Assembly: GCA_016871175.1 (NCBI GenBank)
Contig: VFZL01000034.1
Coordinates: forward strand, 1 to 43,890
Reading direction: 5' to 3'
DNA: 43,890 nucleotides
Source: Acidimicrobiia bacterium
GTDB taxonomy: Bacteria > Acidobacteriota > Vicinamibacteria > Vicinamibacterales > CAVVIG01
A model generated the notes under the pieces. The model had not been told where the DNA came from. It searched no databases and saw only the letters and a list, made by a program, of their open reading frames with translations. Of this stretch, positions 8,673 to 18,169 are shown piece by piece; the stretch's first letter is position 1; each line of letters starts with the position of its first letter. The position numbers and the translations under genes were made by a program.

Positions 8673-9116
8673 ATGGCGGCTGTAGACAACAAGCAGGGAA
8701 CACGTTCCCGATACACCGAACTGAAGAAGATGCTCGAGGCGCGCCGCCGGGAGCTGCAGGCCGAGGTCCAGGGCAAGATGCGCGACGTGCGCGCCGAGGG
8801 CACCTGGGGCGGCAAGCAGAGCGAAGTGTTCGACGCGGTTGAGAGCTCCGAGGCCGACACCCAAGACGATCTCGAGTTCGCCCTGATCCAGATGAAGTCC
8901 GAGACCTTAAACAAGGTCACGGACGCCCTGGCTCGTCTCGAGCAGGGCGACTACGGTAACTGCTTCGAGTGCGGGGAAGAAATCGCCGAGAAGCGTCTGC
9001 GTGCGCTACCATTCGCCGTTCGGTGCAAGGGTTGTGAAGAGGCGCGAGAAATGGCTGAGCAGCGCGCGCGACAGCAGTCTCGTCGCGGCGCGTCATCGCC
9101 GTTCCTCGACATGTAA
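8673..9116 (+). CDS. DksA/TraR-type C4 zinc-finger protein
   Basis: 147-residue protein of the DksA/TraR family, whose members bind in the RNA polymerase secondary channel and tune transcription with ppGpp. The N-terminal part is a charged helical region (LKKMLEARRRELQAEVQGKM) expected to form the coiled coil. A C4 zinc finger follows with Cys97, Cys100, Cys118 and Cys121 in the C-x2-C-x17-C-x2-C spacing of the family. The classic DxxDxA tip of E. coli DksA is not present in that form, so ppGpp dependence cannot be assumed. A strong GGAAGGAG precedes the ATG. It lies between rel and lon, consistent with a general stress role. Confidence 0.85.
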   Translation: MAAVDNKQGTRSRYTELKKMLEARRRELQAEVQGKMRDVRAEGTWGGKQSEVFDAVESSEADTQDDLEFALIQMKSETLNKVTDALARLEQGDYGNCFECGEEIAEKRLRALPFAVRCKGCEEAREMAEQRARQQSRRGASSPFLDM

Positions 9117-9142
9117 CGTCCGGCGGTCCCAGTTCTGGATGA

Positions 9143-9167
9143 CGGGCTCCGCCGGTGGCGGAGCCCG
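9143..9167 (+). terminator. Terminator-like hairpin after the DksA-type gene
   Basis: CGGGCTCCGCC (9143-9153) pairs perfectly with GGCGGAGCCCG (9157-9167) around a 3-base loop, 27 bases after the stop codon. The tail (CGTTGCC) lacks a proper T run, so termination may be weak or Rho-dependent. Confidence 0.55.
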
Positions 9168-9290
9168 CGTTGCCTCCCCATCTGCGAAACCATCGGCCAT
9201 CTCACTTCACCGCACGGCGTCGACGCCCGTATGTGGCGGACGTCGTGACGGCTGCACGTCAGCGATCCGTTCCTAGCGAGTGGGGTCTTC

Positions 9291-11762
9291 ATGAGCGATC
9301 AGATCGAGGATCTCAAGACCGAGGACATCTCTAGCGTTGAACGGACGCCGCCGATTCCGTCCGAGCTACCGATCCTGCCGCTGCGTGACACCGTGCTGTT
9401 TCCGAACTCGTTCATGCCCCTTGCGGTGGCCCGCGAAAGCTCCGTTCGGCTCATCGACGACGCGATCGGCAACGGGAAGCTGATCGCGGTGTTCACGCAA
9501 CACGACGCCGCAGTCGAAGAGCCGCACCAAGCCGATCTCTACGCTGTCGGTACCGCCACGCACATCCACAAGATGTTCAAGCTGCCCGATGGCAGCCTGC
9601 GCCTCATCGTCCAAGGGCTGGCGCGCGTGCAGATGCGGCAGGTCTTGTCGACACACCCGTACCTGCGTGCCCGGGTGGATGCTGTCGCCGAAGGGACCGT
9701 CGAGGCCGATCGACTGGAGATCGATGCCCTCGCGCGCAACATCCGCACGAATTTCCAGCAGGTCGTGTCACTGTCGCCGCTGCTCTCCGACGACCTGCAA
9801 ACGCTCGCGATGAACATTGCCGAGCCCGGGCGGCTCGCCGATTTCATTGCCTCGAACCTGACGACGATCAGTGCGGCGGTGAAGCAGGAGGTGCTCGAGA
9901 CCCTTGATATCCGCGGGCGGATGGACAAGCTCAACCGCATCCTGATCAAGGAGCTCGAGGTGCTCGAGCTCGGCTCGAAGATCCAGTCGCAGGTGCAGTC
10001 CGAGGTCGGGAAGAACCAGCGCGAGTACTTCTTGCGCGAGCAGATAAAAGCGATTCAGAAGGAGCTTGGCGAAGGCGACGATCAGACGAAGGAAGTCGAG
10101 GACCTTGCCGAGAAGATCGAGGCCGCCGGCATGCCGGAGCCGGCGAAGAAGGAGGCGCTGCGCGAACTGGACCGGCTGTCGAAGATGCCGCCAGCCGCCG
10201 CCGAGTACACCGTCTCCAGGACGTACCTTGACTGGCTCGTAGGGTTGCCTTGGGTGAAGCGAACTAATGAAGTGATCGACCTCCCGCACACCAAGCAAGT
10301 GCTGGACGCCGACCACTCAGGGCTGGAGAAGGCGAAAGACCGCATTCTGGAATACTTGGCCGTTCGCAAGCTGAATCCCGACGTGAAGGGACCCATCCTG
10401 TGCTTCGTCGGACCGCCTGGAGTCGGGAAGACCTCACTCGCGCGTTCGATCGCGGAAGCACTGGGCCGGAAGTTCGTGCGCGTGTCGCTGGGCGGCATGC
10501 GTGACGAGGCGGAGATTCGTGGCCATCGGCGAACCTACATCGGCGCGCTGCCTGGCCAGATCATCCAGGGCCTGCGGCGGGCCGAATCGAAGAACCCCGT
10601 GTTCATCCTCGACGAGATCGATAAGCTCGGCTCCGACTTCCGCGGTGACCCTTCGTCCGCCCTCCTCGAGGTGCTCGATCCGGAGCAGAACAACACGTTC
10701 CGCGATCACTACCTCGATGTCCCCTTCGATCTGTCCGAGGTGCTGTTCATCACGACCGCGAACGTGCTCGACCCGATTCCGCCTCCGCTGCGCGATCGCA
10801 TGGAGGTGCTCGAAATCGCGGGCTATACCGAGGAAGAGAAGCTCAAGATCGCCACCGAGCACCTGGTCGACAAGCAGGTCAAGAATCACGGGTTGACGCT
10901 GGAGCAGCTGATCTTCACGCCGGCCTCGCTGCATCAGGTGATACGCGGCTACACCCGGGAAGCAGGCGTCCGCAACCTCGAGCGAGAGATCGGTGCGATC
11001 TGCCGAAAGGCCGCGCGTCGCCGGGCCGAGGGCAATGAGAAAGCGCTGAAGGTGACACCCGACCTCGTGATCGACATGCTCGGCGCGCCGAAGTTCCTCG
11101 ACGAGGAGATGGAGGAGCGCACGAAGGATCCGGGTGTCGCCATCGGCCTCGCATGGACTCCGGCAGGCGGCGAAGTGCTCTTCATCGAAGCTTCGAGGAT
11201 GGCCGGAGCCGGCTCGCTGACGCTTACCGGTCAGCTTGGCGACGTCATGAAAGAGTCGGCGCGCGCCGCCCTGTCGTGGCTCCGGACGCACGCGCGCGAG
11301 TACGGCATCAATCCTGAGTTCTTCAAGAGCGCAGAGCTGCACGTCCACGTCCCGTCTGGCGCCATCCCGAAAGACGGCCCCTCGGCTGGCGTCACCATGG
11401 CGGCTGCGATGGCCTCAATCCTCACACGCCGTTCCGTTCGTGGCGACATGGCGATGACGGGCGAAATCACGCTGTCTGGTCGCGTGCTGCCGGTCGGTGG
11501 CATCAAGGAAAAGGTGTTGGCCGCGCGACGGGTCGGGATCAACGAAGTCATCCTGCCCAAGCAAAACGCCAAGAACGTGAACGAGGATCTGACGCCCGAG
11601 TTGCGTCAGGGGCTGACGGTACACTTGGTCTCGACGATAGACGAGGTGCTGGCGTTGGCGCTGCAACCGGCGTCCTCGGACAAGCCGCCGATAACCAAGC
11701 GTAAGGACGCGAAGCTGACGGGACGCGTCGCGTCGTCTCGACACGGCGTCGCTCGCGCCTGA
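9291..11762 (+). CDS. lon: ATP-dependent Lon protease
   Basis: Full-length LonA of 823 residues, a cytosolic AAA+ protease for damaged and regulatory proteins. The N-terminal substrate-binding domain (from PSELPILPLRDTVLFPNSF) is followed by a coiled-coil region, the AAA+ module with Walker A GPPGVGKT at 374-381 and Walker B VFILDEIDK, and the S16 protease domain. The catalytic dyad is Ser698 in KDGPSAG and Lys741 in GGIKEKVLAARR. The spacing of 43 residues between them matches E. coli Lon. The start ATG 9291 has only a weak GTGGGG upstream. The C-terminal tail after residue 800 is basic and low in complexity. It converges with the Nudix gene. Confidence 0.97.
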   Translation: MSDQIEDLKTEDISSVERTPPIPSELPILPLRDTVLFPNSFMPLAVARESSVRLIDDAIGNGKLIAVFTQHDAAVEEPHQADLYAVGTATHIHKMFKLPDGSLRLIVQGLARVQMRQVLSTHPYLRARVDAVAEGTVEADRLEIDALARNIRTNFQQVVSLSPLLSDDLQTLAMNIAEPGRLADFIASNLTTISAAVKQEVLETLDIRGRMDKLNRILIKELEVLELGSKIQSQVQSEVGKNQREYFLREQIKAIQKELGEGDDQTKEVEDLAEKIEAAGMPEPAKKEALRELDRLSKMPPAAAEYTVSRTYLDWLVGLPWVKRTNEVIDLPHTKQVLDADHSGLEKAKDRILEYLAVRKLNPDVKGPILCFVGPPGVGKTSLARSIAEALGRKFVRVSLGGMRDEAEIRGHRRTYIGALPGQIIQGLRRAESKNPVFILDEIDKLGSDFRGDPSSALLEVLDPEQNNTFRDHYLDVPFDLSEVLFITTANVLDPIPPPLRDRMEVLEIAGYTEEEKLKIATEHLVDKQVKNHGLTLEQLIFTPASLHQVIRGYTREAGVRNLEREIGAICRKAARRRAEGNEKALKVTPDLVIDMLGAPKFLDEEMEERTKDPGVAIGLAWTPAGGEVLFIEASRMAGAGSLTLTGQLGDVMKESARAALSWLRTHAREYGINPEFFKSAELHVHVPSGAIPKDGPSAGVTMAAAMASILTRRSVRGDMAMTGEITLSGRVLPVGGIKEKVLAARRVGINEVILPKQNAKNVNEDLTPELRQGLTVHLVSTIDEVLALALQPASSDKPPITKRKDAKLTGRVASSRHGVARA

Positions 11763-11807
11763 CGTGAAAGCAGGCAACGAGGGCGCGAGGTGGAGCGGGT
11801 CCTCGAG

Positions 11808-12311
11808 TTAGGCGAGTGTCAGACCGAAGGCCGTCTTGAGGTCCTCAATCTCTCCACGGGCCACCATCGCGCGCGCCTCGGCAACGCTGACGGCGCGCGC
11901 CTCGATGTCTTCGTCGGGATCCGCGTGATACCCGGAATCGGGGCCCACTTCCGTGAGTGACGTTACGCGGAAGAACACCAGCAGCTCGTCACAGAACCCG
12001 GGCGCCGGATAGTGTGCGGCCACGCGTTCGACGACCGCAGGAACAAGCCGCGTTTCCTCGGCGCACTCGCGAACAGCCGCTGTTTCGAGCGGCTCGTTCG
12101 GATCGATTGAGCCGGCAGGCAGCTCCCACGTCATCCGCCCGATCGTCGGTCGGAACTGCCGCACCAACACGACACGCCCATCGCCCAGGATGGGGATCAG
12201 CACGACCGACGGTCGATGCCGCACAATCTCGACCTCGTGCTCCGATCCGCTGGGAAACGCCAGCCGACCCACGTCCACCGAGAACACCCGACCTTGATAG
12301 ATCCGCTTCAT
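11808..12311 (-). CDS. Nudix hydrolase (ADP-ribose pyrophosphatase-like)
   Basis: 167-residue Nudix protein that probably cleaves nucleoside diphosphate derivatives such as ADP-ribose. The Nudix box is visible as GSIDPNEPLETAAVRECAEE followed by TRLV. The metal-binding R-E-x-x-E-E core is intact, but the Gly that normally follows (E-E-x-G) is Arg here. An upstream beta strand segment (VVLVRQFRPTIGRMTWELPA) matches the ADP-ribose pyrophosphatase type. ATG 12311 is the start, supported by GGAGAAATCA before it. The frame stays open further upstream only because it runs through a G homopolymer, which should not be counted as protein. Confidence 0.9.
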   Translation of the reverse strand: MKRIYQGRVFSVDVGRLAFPSGSEHEVEIVRHRPSVVLIPILGDGRVVLVRQFRPTIGRMTWELPAGSIDPNEPLETAAVRECAEETRLVPAVVERVAAHYPAPGFCDELLVFFRVTSLTEVGPDSGYHADPDEDIEARAVSVAEARAMVARGEIEDLKTAFGLTLA

Positions 12312-12324
12312 TGATTTCTCCAGC

Positions 12325-12393
<69 letters not shown>

Positions 12394-12459
12394 CTGGGCC
12401 CGCTCCGTTCGGCTCGTGCTCCGCCGCTCGCTTCATCCCGCAGGCTCCCCTCCAGCGGA

Positions 12460-13413
12460 CTAACCCCGTGCCTGTAGCGATTCCCGCAAGTGGTCCAGCA
12501 CGGACTGGAGATCCCGCGGAAGCGGACTCGTGAATTCCATGCGGCGCCCGTTGAGAGGATGCCTGAATGCCAGTCGCGCGGCGTGCAGAAACGGTCGCTC
12601 CAAACGGGTGACCGCTCGAAGGTCGCCCGGCACACGACGGTGGACGCCGCCGTAGAGCGCGTCGCCAACGACCGGGTGTCCAATGGCGCTGAGATGCACG
12701 CGGATCTGGTGCGTGCGGCCAGTGTGAATCGCGACAACAGCCAGCGTGAGCGCGCGAGTCAGTGGCTCGGTGCGGACGACGCGCGTCACCGCCTCTCGAC
12801 TTCGGCGGGCCCGTGCAGACATCCTCTTCCGGTCTTCTGGATCGCGACCGATCGGCGCGTCGATGCGTCGCCCCGGCTGCACTTCTCCCCACACGAGCGC
12901 GATGTACTCCTTGTCCACCTGTCGATCGTGGAATTGTTGCGCCAACGCCTCGTGTGCCGCGTCGTTCTTCGCGACGACCATCAGCCCGGACGTGCCCTTG
13001 TCCAGCCGATGGACGATGCCCGGTCGCTTCTCGCCGCCGATGCCACTGAGGTCGTCCACGGAGTGAAGCAAGGCGTTGACGAGCGTGCCGGTCGCGTGTC
13101 CCGCGGCCGGATGCACGACCATTCCGGCCGGCTTGTCGACGACGACGATGTCCTCGTCTTGATAGAGGATCGGAATCGGGAGTGGCTCCGCGGCGACAGC
13201 GGATGGGACCGCCTCCGGCACCTCGACCGCGATGGCCTGGCCCTTCTTCAAGGACAGATTAGCCTTGGCCGGTCGGCCGTCCACGCGCACGTGCCCTTCT
13301 CTGATGAGCCGCTGGATCTGCGATCGAGAGATCGTGCCGAGCACGGCTGCCAGGAACCGATCGAGCCGCGACCCGGCATGCTCGGCTTCGACGGTGACCG
13401 TATCAGCCGGCAT
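12460..13413 (-). CDS. rluD: 23S rRNA pseudouridine synthase, RluD family
   Basis: RluA/RluD-family enzyme of 317 residues that isomerises uridines in 23S rRNA. An N-terminal S4 RNA-binding domain (SRLDRFLAAVLGTISRSQIQ) precedes the catalytic domain with the HRLDKGTSGLMV motif, whose Asp138 is the nucleophile. GRTHQIRVHLSAIGHPVVGD marks the conserved C-terminal part. ATG 13413 is chosen over a GTG 21 bases upstream because [20 protein letters not shown] is the natural family N-terminus. The start overlaps the end of lspA by 11 bases, so the two are translated from one message with ileS. Confidence 0.93.
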   Translation of the reverse strand: MPADTVTVEAEHAGSRLDRFLAAVLGTISRSQIQRLIREGHVRVDGRPAKANLSLKKGQAIAVEVPEAVPSAVAAEPLPIPILYQDEDIVVVDKPAGMVVHPAAGHATGTLVNALLHSVDDLSGIGGEKRPGIVHRLDKGTSGLMVVAKNDAAHEALAQQFHDRQVDKEYIALVWGEVQPGRRIDAPIGRDPEDRKRMSARARRSREAVTRVVRTEPLTRALTLAVVAIHTGRTHQIRVHLSAIGHPVVGDALYGGVHRRVPGDLRAVTRLERPFLHAARLAFRHPLNGRRMEFTSPLPRDLQSVLDHLRESLQARG

Positions 13414-13912
13414 GTTCGCGGGCCGCCTGCACACCGGGCCGCAGCATGTCGAGGATCATGACGATGACGCCGATTGTGATCGCGGAGTCGGCGACGTTGA
13501 ACGTCCAGAAGTGCCACGTCCCGAAGTACGCGTCGACGAAGTCGACGACCGAGCCCGTGAAGACGCGATCGATGAGGTTGCCGGTGGCCCCGCCGATGAC
13601 GAGCGCCAGACCCGTCCGCGCAAAGAGTTGGTGCGATGAAAGGGCGGCGGAGTACATGCCGATCCCGATGAGCGCGCCGGTCGCGACGAGCGAGATCACG
13701 ATCGTCTTGCCCGGGAAATGCACCGCGTCGAGGAAGCCGAACGCGGCACCGGTGTTGCGGATGTGCGTGAAGTCCAGGAAGCCGGGAATGATCGTTGTGG
13801 TGTCGTGGAGCGGCAGCCAGGCTCGCACCATCGCCTTCGTGATCTGATCCAAGACGATGATCACCAGCGGGATCCAGATCTCGAGATGACGGCCGACCGG
13901 CGCTCTAGCCAC
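13403..13912 (-). CDS. lspA: Lipoprotein signal peptidase (signal peptidase II)
   Basis: Integral inner-membrane aspartic protease of 169 residues that removes the signal peptide from prolipoproteins. Four hydrophobic segments are visible (about 12-30, 68-88, 99-112 and 139-157). The catalytic pair is Asp124 in GSVVDFVD and Asp142 in FNVADSAI, at nearly the same positions as in E. coli (124 and 143). NTGAAFGF and [10 protein letters not shown] are the other conserved boxes. The GTG start at 13912 overlaps the end of ileS by 8 bases; the ileS-lspA pairing is a common bacterial arrangement. Confidence 0.96.
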   Translation of the reverse strand: MARAPVGRHLEIWIPLVIIVLDQITKAMVRAWLPLHDTTTIIPGFLDFTHIRNTGAAFGFLDAVHFPGKTIVISLVATGALIGIGMYSAALSSHQLFARTGLALVIGGATGNLIDRVFTGSVVDFVDAYFGTWHFWTFNVADSAITIGVIVMILDMLRPGVQAAREHAG

Positions 13913-16769
13913 GGGCGGGTTCCAAAAGGGCCTCCTGGCACCGTTCGCATAAACCGGCCCACGTGGGGTCGGTGGACACCGCGGGAACGTACCGCCAGCA
14001 GCGCTCGCACTTGGAACCGCCGGCGCGAGTGATCTCGATGCGCGGTTGGCGGTCGTCGCTCGACGACCCGTCGACGAGCTCGACGTCTGACACGATGAAG
14101 ATCATCGGGAGCTGGGCCGCGTACTGTCTCAGCAGCGCAAGCTCGGACGGCGGAGCCAGGATGGTCACCTTGGCCTGCAGCGAGCTGCCGATCTGTTTGT
14201 CCTTCCGCAATGGCTCGATCTGCGCGAGGACGCGGTCGCGAACCACACCCAGCGCCGTCCAACGCTCAACGAGGCCTGTGTCGATCCACGCGTCGAGGTC
14301 CACCGGTGACGGAAACGAGGCCATGTGCACCGATGTGTCCCGTTTGCCAGGCAGATGCGTCCAGACCTCGTCAGCCGTGAAGGTCAGGATGGGCGCGAGC
14401 AGCCGCGTCAGGCCATCCGCGATGATGTAGAGCGCCGTCTGGCCCGACCTCCGCTCCTTCGAGCGCGCGGCGAACGTATACAGCCGATCCTTCGACACGT
14501 CCGCGTAGAACGCGCTGAGATCGACCGTCGTGAACGTGTTGATCGCCTGGAAAGCCGTGCTCCAATCGTAGGCGGCGTACGCGCGGAGGATCCGCGTCGC
14601 GAGCTCGCTGTACTTCGCAAGCATATAGCGATCGACCTCTTCCATCTCCTCACGCCGGACCGAGTCCACCGCGGGGTCGAAGTCGTAGAGATTGGCGACG
14701 AGGTAGCGCAGAGTGTTCCGGATCTTGCGGTACGCCTCGACGCCGCGCGCGAGGATCTCCTTGCTGATCCGGATCTCTTGCGTGTAGTCGCTCATCGAGA
14801 CCCACAGCCGCAGGATGTCCGCGCCGCTCTCCTTGATGATGTCTTTCGGCTCGATCGAGTTGCCGAGCGACTTGGACATCTTCCGCCCGTCCTCGGCAAC
14901 GGTGAACCCGTGCGTCAGAACCTCCCTGAACGGCGCTCGTCCGCGTGTGCCGAGGCCGACGAGCAGCGAGCTCTGGAACCATCCGCGATGTTGATCACTA
15001 CCCTCGAGGTACATGTCAGCAGGCCAGCTCAGCTCGGGTCGGACCGATAGCACGGCTTCATGGCTCGACCCGGAATCGAACCACACGTCGAGGATGTTCA
15101 TCTCACGCTCGAAGATTGTGCCGCTGCACATCGGGCACGTCAGGCCCGACGGGACGAACTCCTCGGACGGCCGTTCGTACCAGGAGTCCGCACCGTGCTG
15201 TTCGAACACCTGCGCCGCCCGTGCAACGATGGCCGGTGACACGACCGCTTCCCCGCACTTGACGCAGTCGAGAGCCGGGATGGGCACTCCCCACGCACGT
15301 TGTCGCGAAATGCACCAGTCGGGACGGTTCGCGACCATGTTGTAGATACGGTCGCGTCCCCACGCCGGAATCCAGGTGACCCGGTTGTCGATCTGGTGCA
15401 GCGCGGCGGCGCGCAGCGTCCGTGGCTCGGCCTGCTGCGCCGCGGCGGCTTGCCGGGTGTGTTCGGTGGACTCCGTGACCACCGGATCGCCATCCATCCG
15501 GATGAACCACTGCGACGTCGCCAGGAAGATCACGGGATTGTGGCAGCGCCAGCAGTGCGGATACTGGTGGGAGAACGCTTCGCGATGCCACAGCCGGCCG
15601 CGCTCCTTGAGCGCGGCTTCGACCTTCGGATTGGCATCGAACACGCGCATCCCAGCGAAGAGCTCGACGCTGTCGAGAAAGTGTCCCGCCGGACCGATCG
15701 GCGCGTAGATCTCCAGACCGTAGCGCATTCCCGTGGCGAAGTCGTCCGCACCATGGCCGGGTGCGGTATGGACCGCGCCCGTACCGGCGTCGAGCGTGAC
15801 GTATTCGCCGAGCACGCCAACCGAGTCGCGCGTGTAGAGCGGATGCTTGAAGCGGATGTGCTCGAGGGTTTCGCCTTTCATCCGCGCGACGGCCGCGCCA
15901 AGGGGACGCCCGACGGCCGCCGCGACCCTGGCGGCCAGCCCGTCAGCGAGGATCACGGCTCGTCCATCGAACTCGTAGGCGGCGTAGTCGAACTCCGGAT
16001 GGAACGCCACCGCCAGGTTCGAGGGGATGGTCCATGGCGTGGTCGTCCAGATGAGCACGGACGCCGCGCGTCCGGCGAGCGCCGGCACTCTCCGACCAAG
16101 CTCCTCGGCGCTTTCAGGCGCGAGCGGAAACTCGACATAGATCGATGGCGATGAGTGGTCTTCGTACTCGACTTCGGCCTCCGCCAGTGCCGTGCGGCAA
16201 TGGATGCACCAGTGCACCGGTTTCTTGCCCTTGTAGACGAGGCCGCGCTCGACGAACTTGCCGAACGCTCGCACGATGGCCGCCTGGTAGCGAAAGTCCA
16301 TCGTGAGATACGGTTCATCCCAGGTGCCCAAGACCCCCAGTCGCTGAAACTGCTCGGACATCGTGCCGACGAAGCGCTGCGCGTACGCGCGACAGGCGCG
16401 GCAGAACTCGGCCACGGTCAGGTCACGCTTCTTGCTACCGAGCTCGCGGTCCACCTGGAGCTCGATGGGCAGCCCGTGGCAGTCGTAGCCGACAACGTAC
16501 GGCGCGTCGAAGCCAGCCATGGACTTCGATTTGACGACGAAGTCCTTCAGGATCTTGTTGAGTGCCGTGCCGATGTGAATGTTGCCATTGGCGTACGGCG
16601 GACCGTCGTGCAGCACGAACTTCGGCGCGCCTGCGCGGCGCGCGCGAATCTTCCCGTAGAGGTCGATCGCCGACCAGCGGCCGAGCATTTCAGGCTCGGC
16701 CGTCGGCAGATTGGCTTTCATGGGAAAGTCGGTTCGCGGCAGATTGACGGTGTCTTTCCACTCAGGCAT
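13905..16769 (-). CDS. ileS: Isoleucyl-tRNA synthetase
   Basis: Class I aminoacyl-tRNA synthetase of 954 residues that charges tRNA-Ile. The HIGH motif appears as [11 protein letters not shown] near residue 60 and the KMSKS motif as [11 protein letters not shown] near residue 630. The CP1 editing domain is present ([32 protein letters not shown]). The C-terminus has a zinc finger (CERCWRYV and LCERCQ), as in the bacterial, mupirocin-sensitive IleRS1 type. ATG 16769 starts [17 protein letters not shown], a normal N-terminus. It is divergent from the M16 peptidase gene across only 28 bases and heads an ileS-lspA-rluD operon. Confidence 0.97.
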   Translation of the reverse strand: MPEWKDTVNLPRTDFPMKANLPTAEPEMLGRWSAIDLYGKIRARRAGAPKFVLHDGPPYANGNIHIGTALNKILKDFVVKSKSMAGFDAPYVVGYDCHGLPIELQVDRELGSKKRDLTVAEFCRACRAYAQRFVGTMSEQFQRLGVLGTWDEPYLTMDFRYQAAIVRAFGKFVERGLVYKGKKPVHWCIHCRTALAEAEVEYEDHSSPSIYVEFPLAPESAEELGRRVPALAGRAASVLIWTTTPWTIPSNLAVAFHPEFDYAAYEFDGRAVILADGLAARVAAAVGRPLGAAVARMKGETLEHIRFKHPLYTRDSVGVLGEYVTLDAGTGAVHTAPGHGADDFATGMRYGLEIYAPIGPAGHFLDSVELFAGMRVFDANPKVEAALKERGRLWHREAFSHQYPHCWRCHNPVIFLATSQWFIRMDGDPVVTESTEHTRQAAAAQQAEPRTLRAAALHQIDNRVTWIPAWGRDRIYNMVANRPDWCISRQRAWGVPIPALDCVKCGEAVVSPAIVARAAQVFEQHGADSWYERPSEEFVPSGLTCPMCSGTIFEREMNILDVWFDSGSSHEAVLSVRPELSWPADMYLEGSDQHRGWFQSSLLVGLGTRGRAPFREVLTHGFTVAEDGRKMSKSLGNSIEPKDIIKESGADILRLWVSMSDYTQEIRISKEILARGVEAYRKIRNTLRYLVANLYDFDPAVDSVRREEMEEVDRYMLAKYSELATRILRAYAAYDWSTAFQAINTFTTVDLSAFYADVSKDRLYTFAARSKERRSGQTALYIIADGLTRLLAPILTFTADEVWTHLPGKRDTSVHMASFPSPVDLDAWIDTGLVERWTALGVVRDRVLAQIEPLRKDKQIGSSLQAKVTILAPPSELALLRQYAAQLPMIFIVSDVELVDGSSSDDRQPRIEITRAGGSKCERCWRYVPAVSTDPTWAGLCERCQEALLEPARG

Positions 16770-16785
16770 GGAGATTCTTCGATTC

Positions 16786-16791
16786 TATAAT
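16786..16791 (+). promoter_or_regulatory. -10 element for a probably leaderless M16 peptidase mRNA
   Basis: A perfect TATAAT lies six bases before ATG 16798, which puts the expected +1 on the A of the start codon. There is no ribosome binding site. The -35 side is poor. The complement of the same bases can serve as a -10 for ileS. Confidence 0.6.
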
Positions 16792-16797
16792 GAACTG

Positions 16798-18150
16798 ATG
16801 GCCAGCTCGGCAGAGGCGCGCGTGGTGGCGCCGGTTCGCAGCGTCACGCTCGGCAACGGTCTGAAGGTGATCGTCCAGGAGGAGCACACCGCTCCGCTCG
16901 CGTCAGTGTGGTGCTGGTACAAGGTCGGATCGAAGGACGAGGGCCAGGGCCTCACCGGGGTTTCGCACTGGGTCGAGCACATGAATTTCAAGGGGACCAC
17001 CAACATCCCACGCGATCAGGTCAAAGGCATCATCGAGCAGTTCGGCGGAAGCTGGAACGGCTATACGTGGATCGATCAAACCACGTACCTGGAGACGGCG
17101 ACCTCCGATGCGCTCGACCGGATGCTGTTCATCGAGTCCGAGCGGATGGCGCGCTGCCTCTATCACCCTGACGATTGCGAATCCGAGCGGACGGTCATCA
17201 TCTCCGAGTTGCAGGGTGGCGAGAACGATCCCGATCAACTGCTCGATCAAGAGCTCGTCGCGACTGCCTTCAAGGCCCACGCCTATCGGCATCCGACGAT
17301 CGGCTGGATCGCCGACCTGGAGTCGATGGCCCGTGAGGATCTCTACGGCCATTACCGTCGCTATTACGTCCCCAACAACGCGACACTCGTAATCGTAGGG
17401 GACGTCGACGCCGACGCCGCGATTCGACAGGTGGAGCGTCACTTCGGACAGATTCCTGCGGGCGCCGAGCCGCCGCGGATCAGGACCGCAGAGCCGGAAC
17501 AGACGGGGGAACGGCGTCTGACGATCCGGAAAGAGGGCACGACCGCGTACCTGAAGGTGGGATTTCATGCGCCGGCGGCTGGCGATCCGGAGTTCTTCCC
17601 GGCGATCGTGCTGGATGCGGTGTTGACCGGTGCGAAGGGCATCAACTTGTGGTTCAGCTTCCGTGTGCCGCCCCCGCAGCGCCGGACACGGTTGTATCGT
17701 GCGTTGGTCGATACCGGACTCGCCTCCACCGTGTCCGGTGGCCTGCTGCCGACGGCCCATCCGTTTCTCTACATCGTGTCAGCCACCGCGACCACCGGGA
17801 CTCCGCTCACCACGGTCGAGTCGCGGTTGCTGCAGGAGTTCGATGGTGTGCGGCAGCAGGGTGTGAGCGCGGCCGAGGTGCACGTCGCGCAGACGCAGTT
17901 GAAGGCCCGGCTCGTTTTCGACGCCGACAGCGTGACCAACATCGCCCACCAACTGGGGTACTTCGAGACGATCGGCTGTCCAGAGGTCTACCGTGACGCA
18001 TCGGCTCGCATCGATGCCGTCACGCCCGAGCAGGTGGCGGCACTCGCAAGACGCATGCTCTCGGAGTCCAATCGGACCGTCGGGTGGTTCGATCCGCTGC
18101 CCGTGCCCGATGACGTCTCGCGTCGTCATTCCGAGCACGAGCGAGCGTGA
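16798..18150 (+). CDS. M16 family zinc metallopeptidase, catalytic subunit
   Basis: 450-residue member of the insulinase/pitrilysin/processing-peptidase family. The inverted zinc motif HxxEH is intact as His57-Trp-Val-Glu60-His61, and the downstream acidic helix (SERTVIISELQGGEND) supplies the third ligand. Two M16 half-domains are visible. Together with the next gene it probably forms a catalytic/non-catalytic heterodimer like mitochondrial processing peptidase or bacterial PqqL-type pairs. It has no obvious signal peptide, so the chamber may be cytosolic. The start at 16798 is preferred to upstream in-frame codons, which overlap ileS. No Shine-Dalgarno sequence is present; see the -10 element directly upstream. 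Confidence 0.9.
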   Translation: MASSAEARVVAPVRSVTLGNGLKVIVQEEHTAPLASVWCWYKVGSKDEGQGLTGVSHWVEHMNFKGTTNIPRDQVKGIIEQFGGSWNGYTWIDQTTYLETATSDALDRMLFIESERMARCLYHPDDCESERTVIISELQGGENDPDQLLDQELVATAFKAHAYRHPTIGWIADLESMAREDLYGHYRRYYVPNNATLVIVGDVDADAAIRQVERHFGQIPAGAEPPRIRTAEPEQTGERRLTIRKEGTTAYLKVGFHAPAAGDPEFFPAIVLDAVLTGAKGINLWFSFRVPPPQRRTRLYRALVDTGLASTVSGGLLPTAHPFLYIVSATATTGTPLTTVESRLLQEFDGVRQQGVSAAEVHVAQTQLKARLVFDADSVTNIAHQLGYFETIGCPEVYRDASARIDAVTPEQVAALARRMLSESNRTVGWFDPLPVPDDVSRRHSEHERA

Positions 18151-18169
18151 CGTGGAAGGTGAGGACGCC

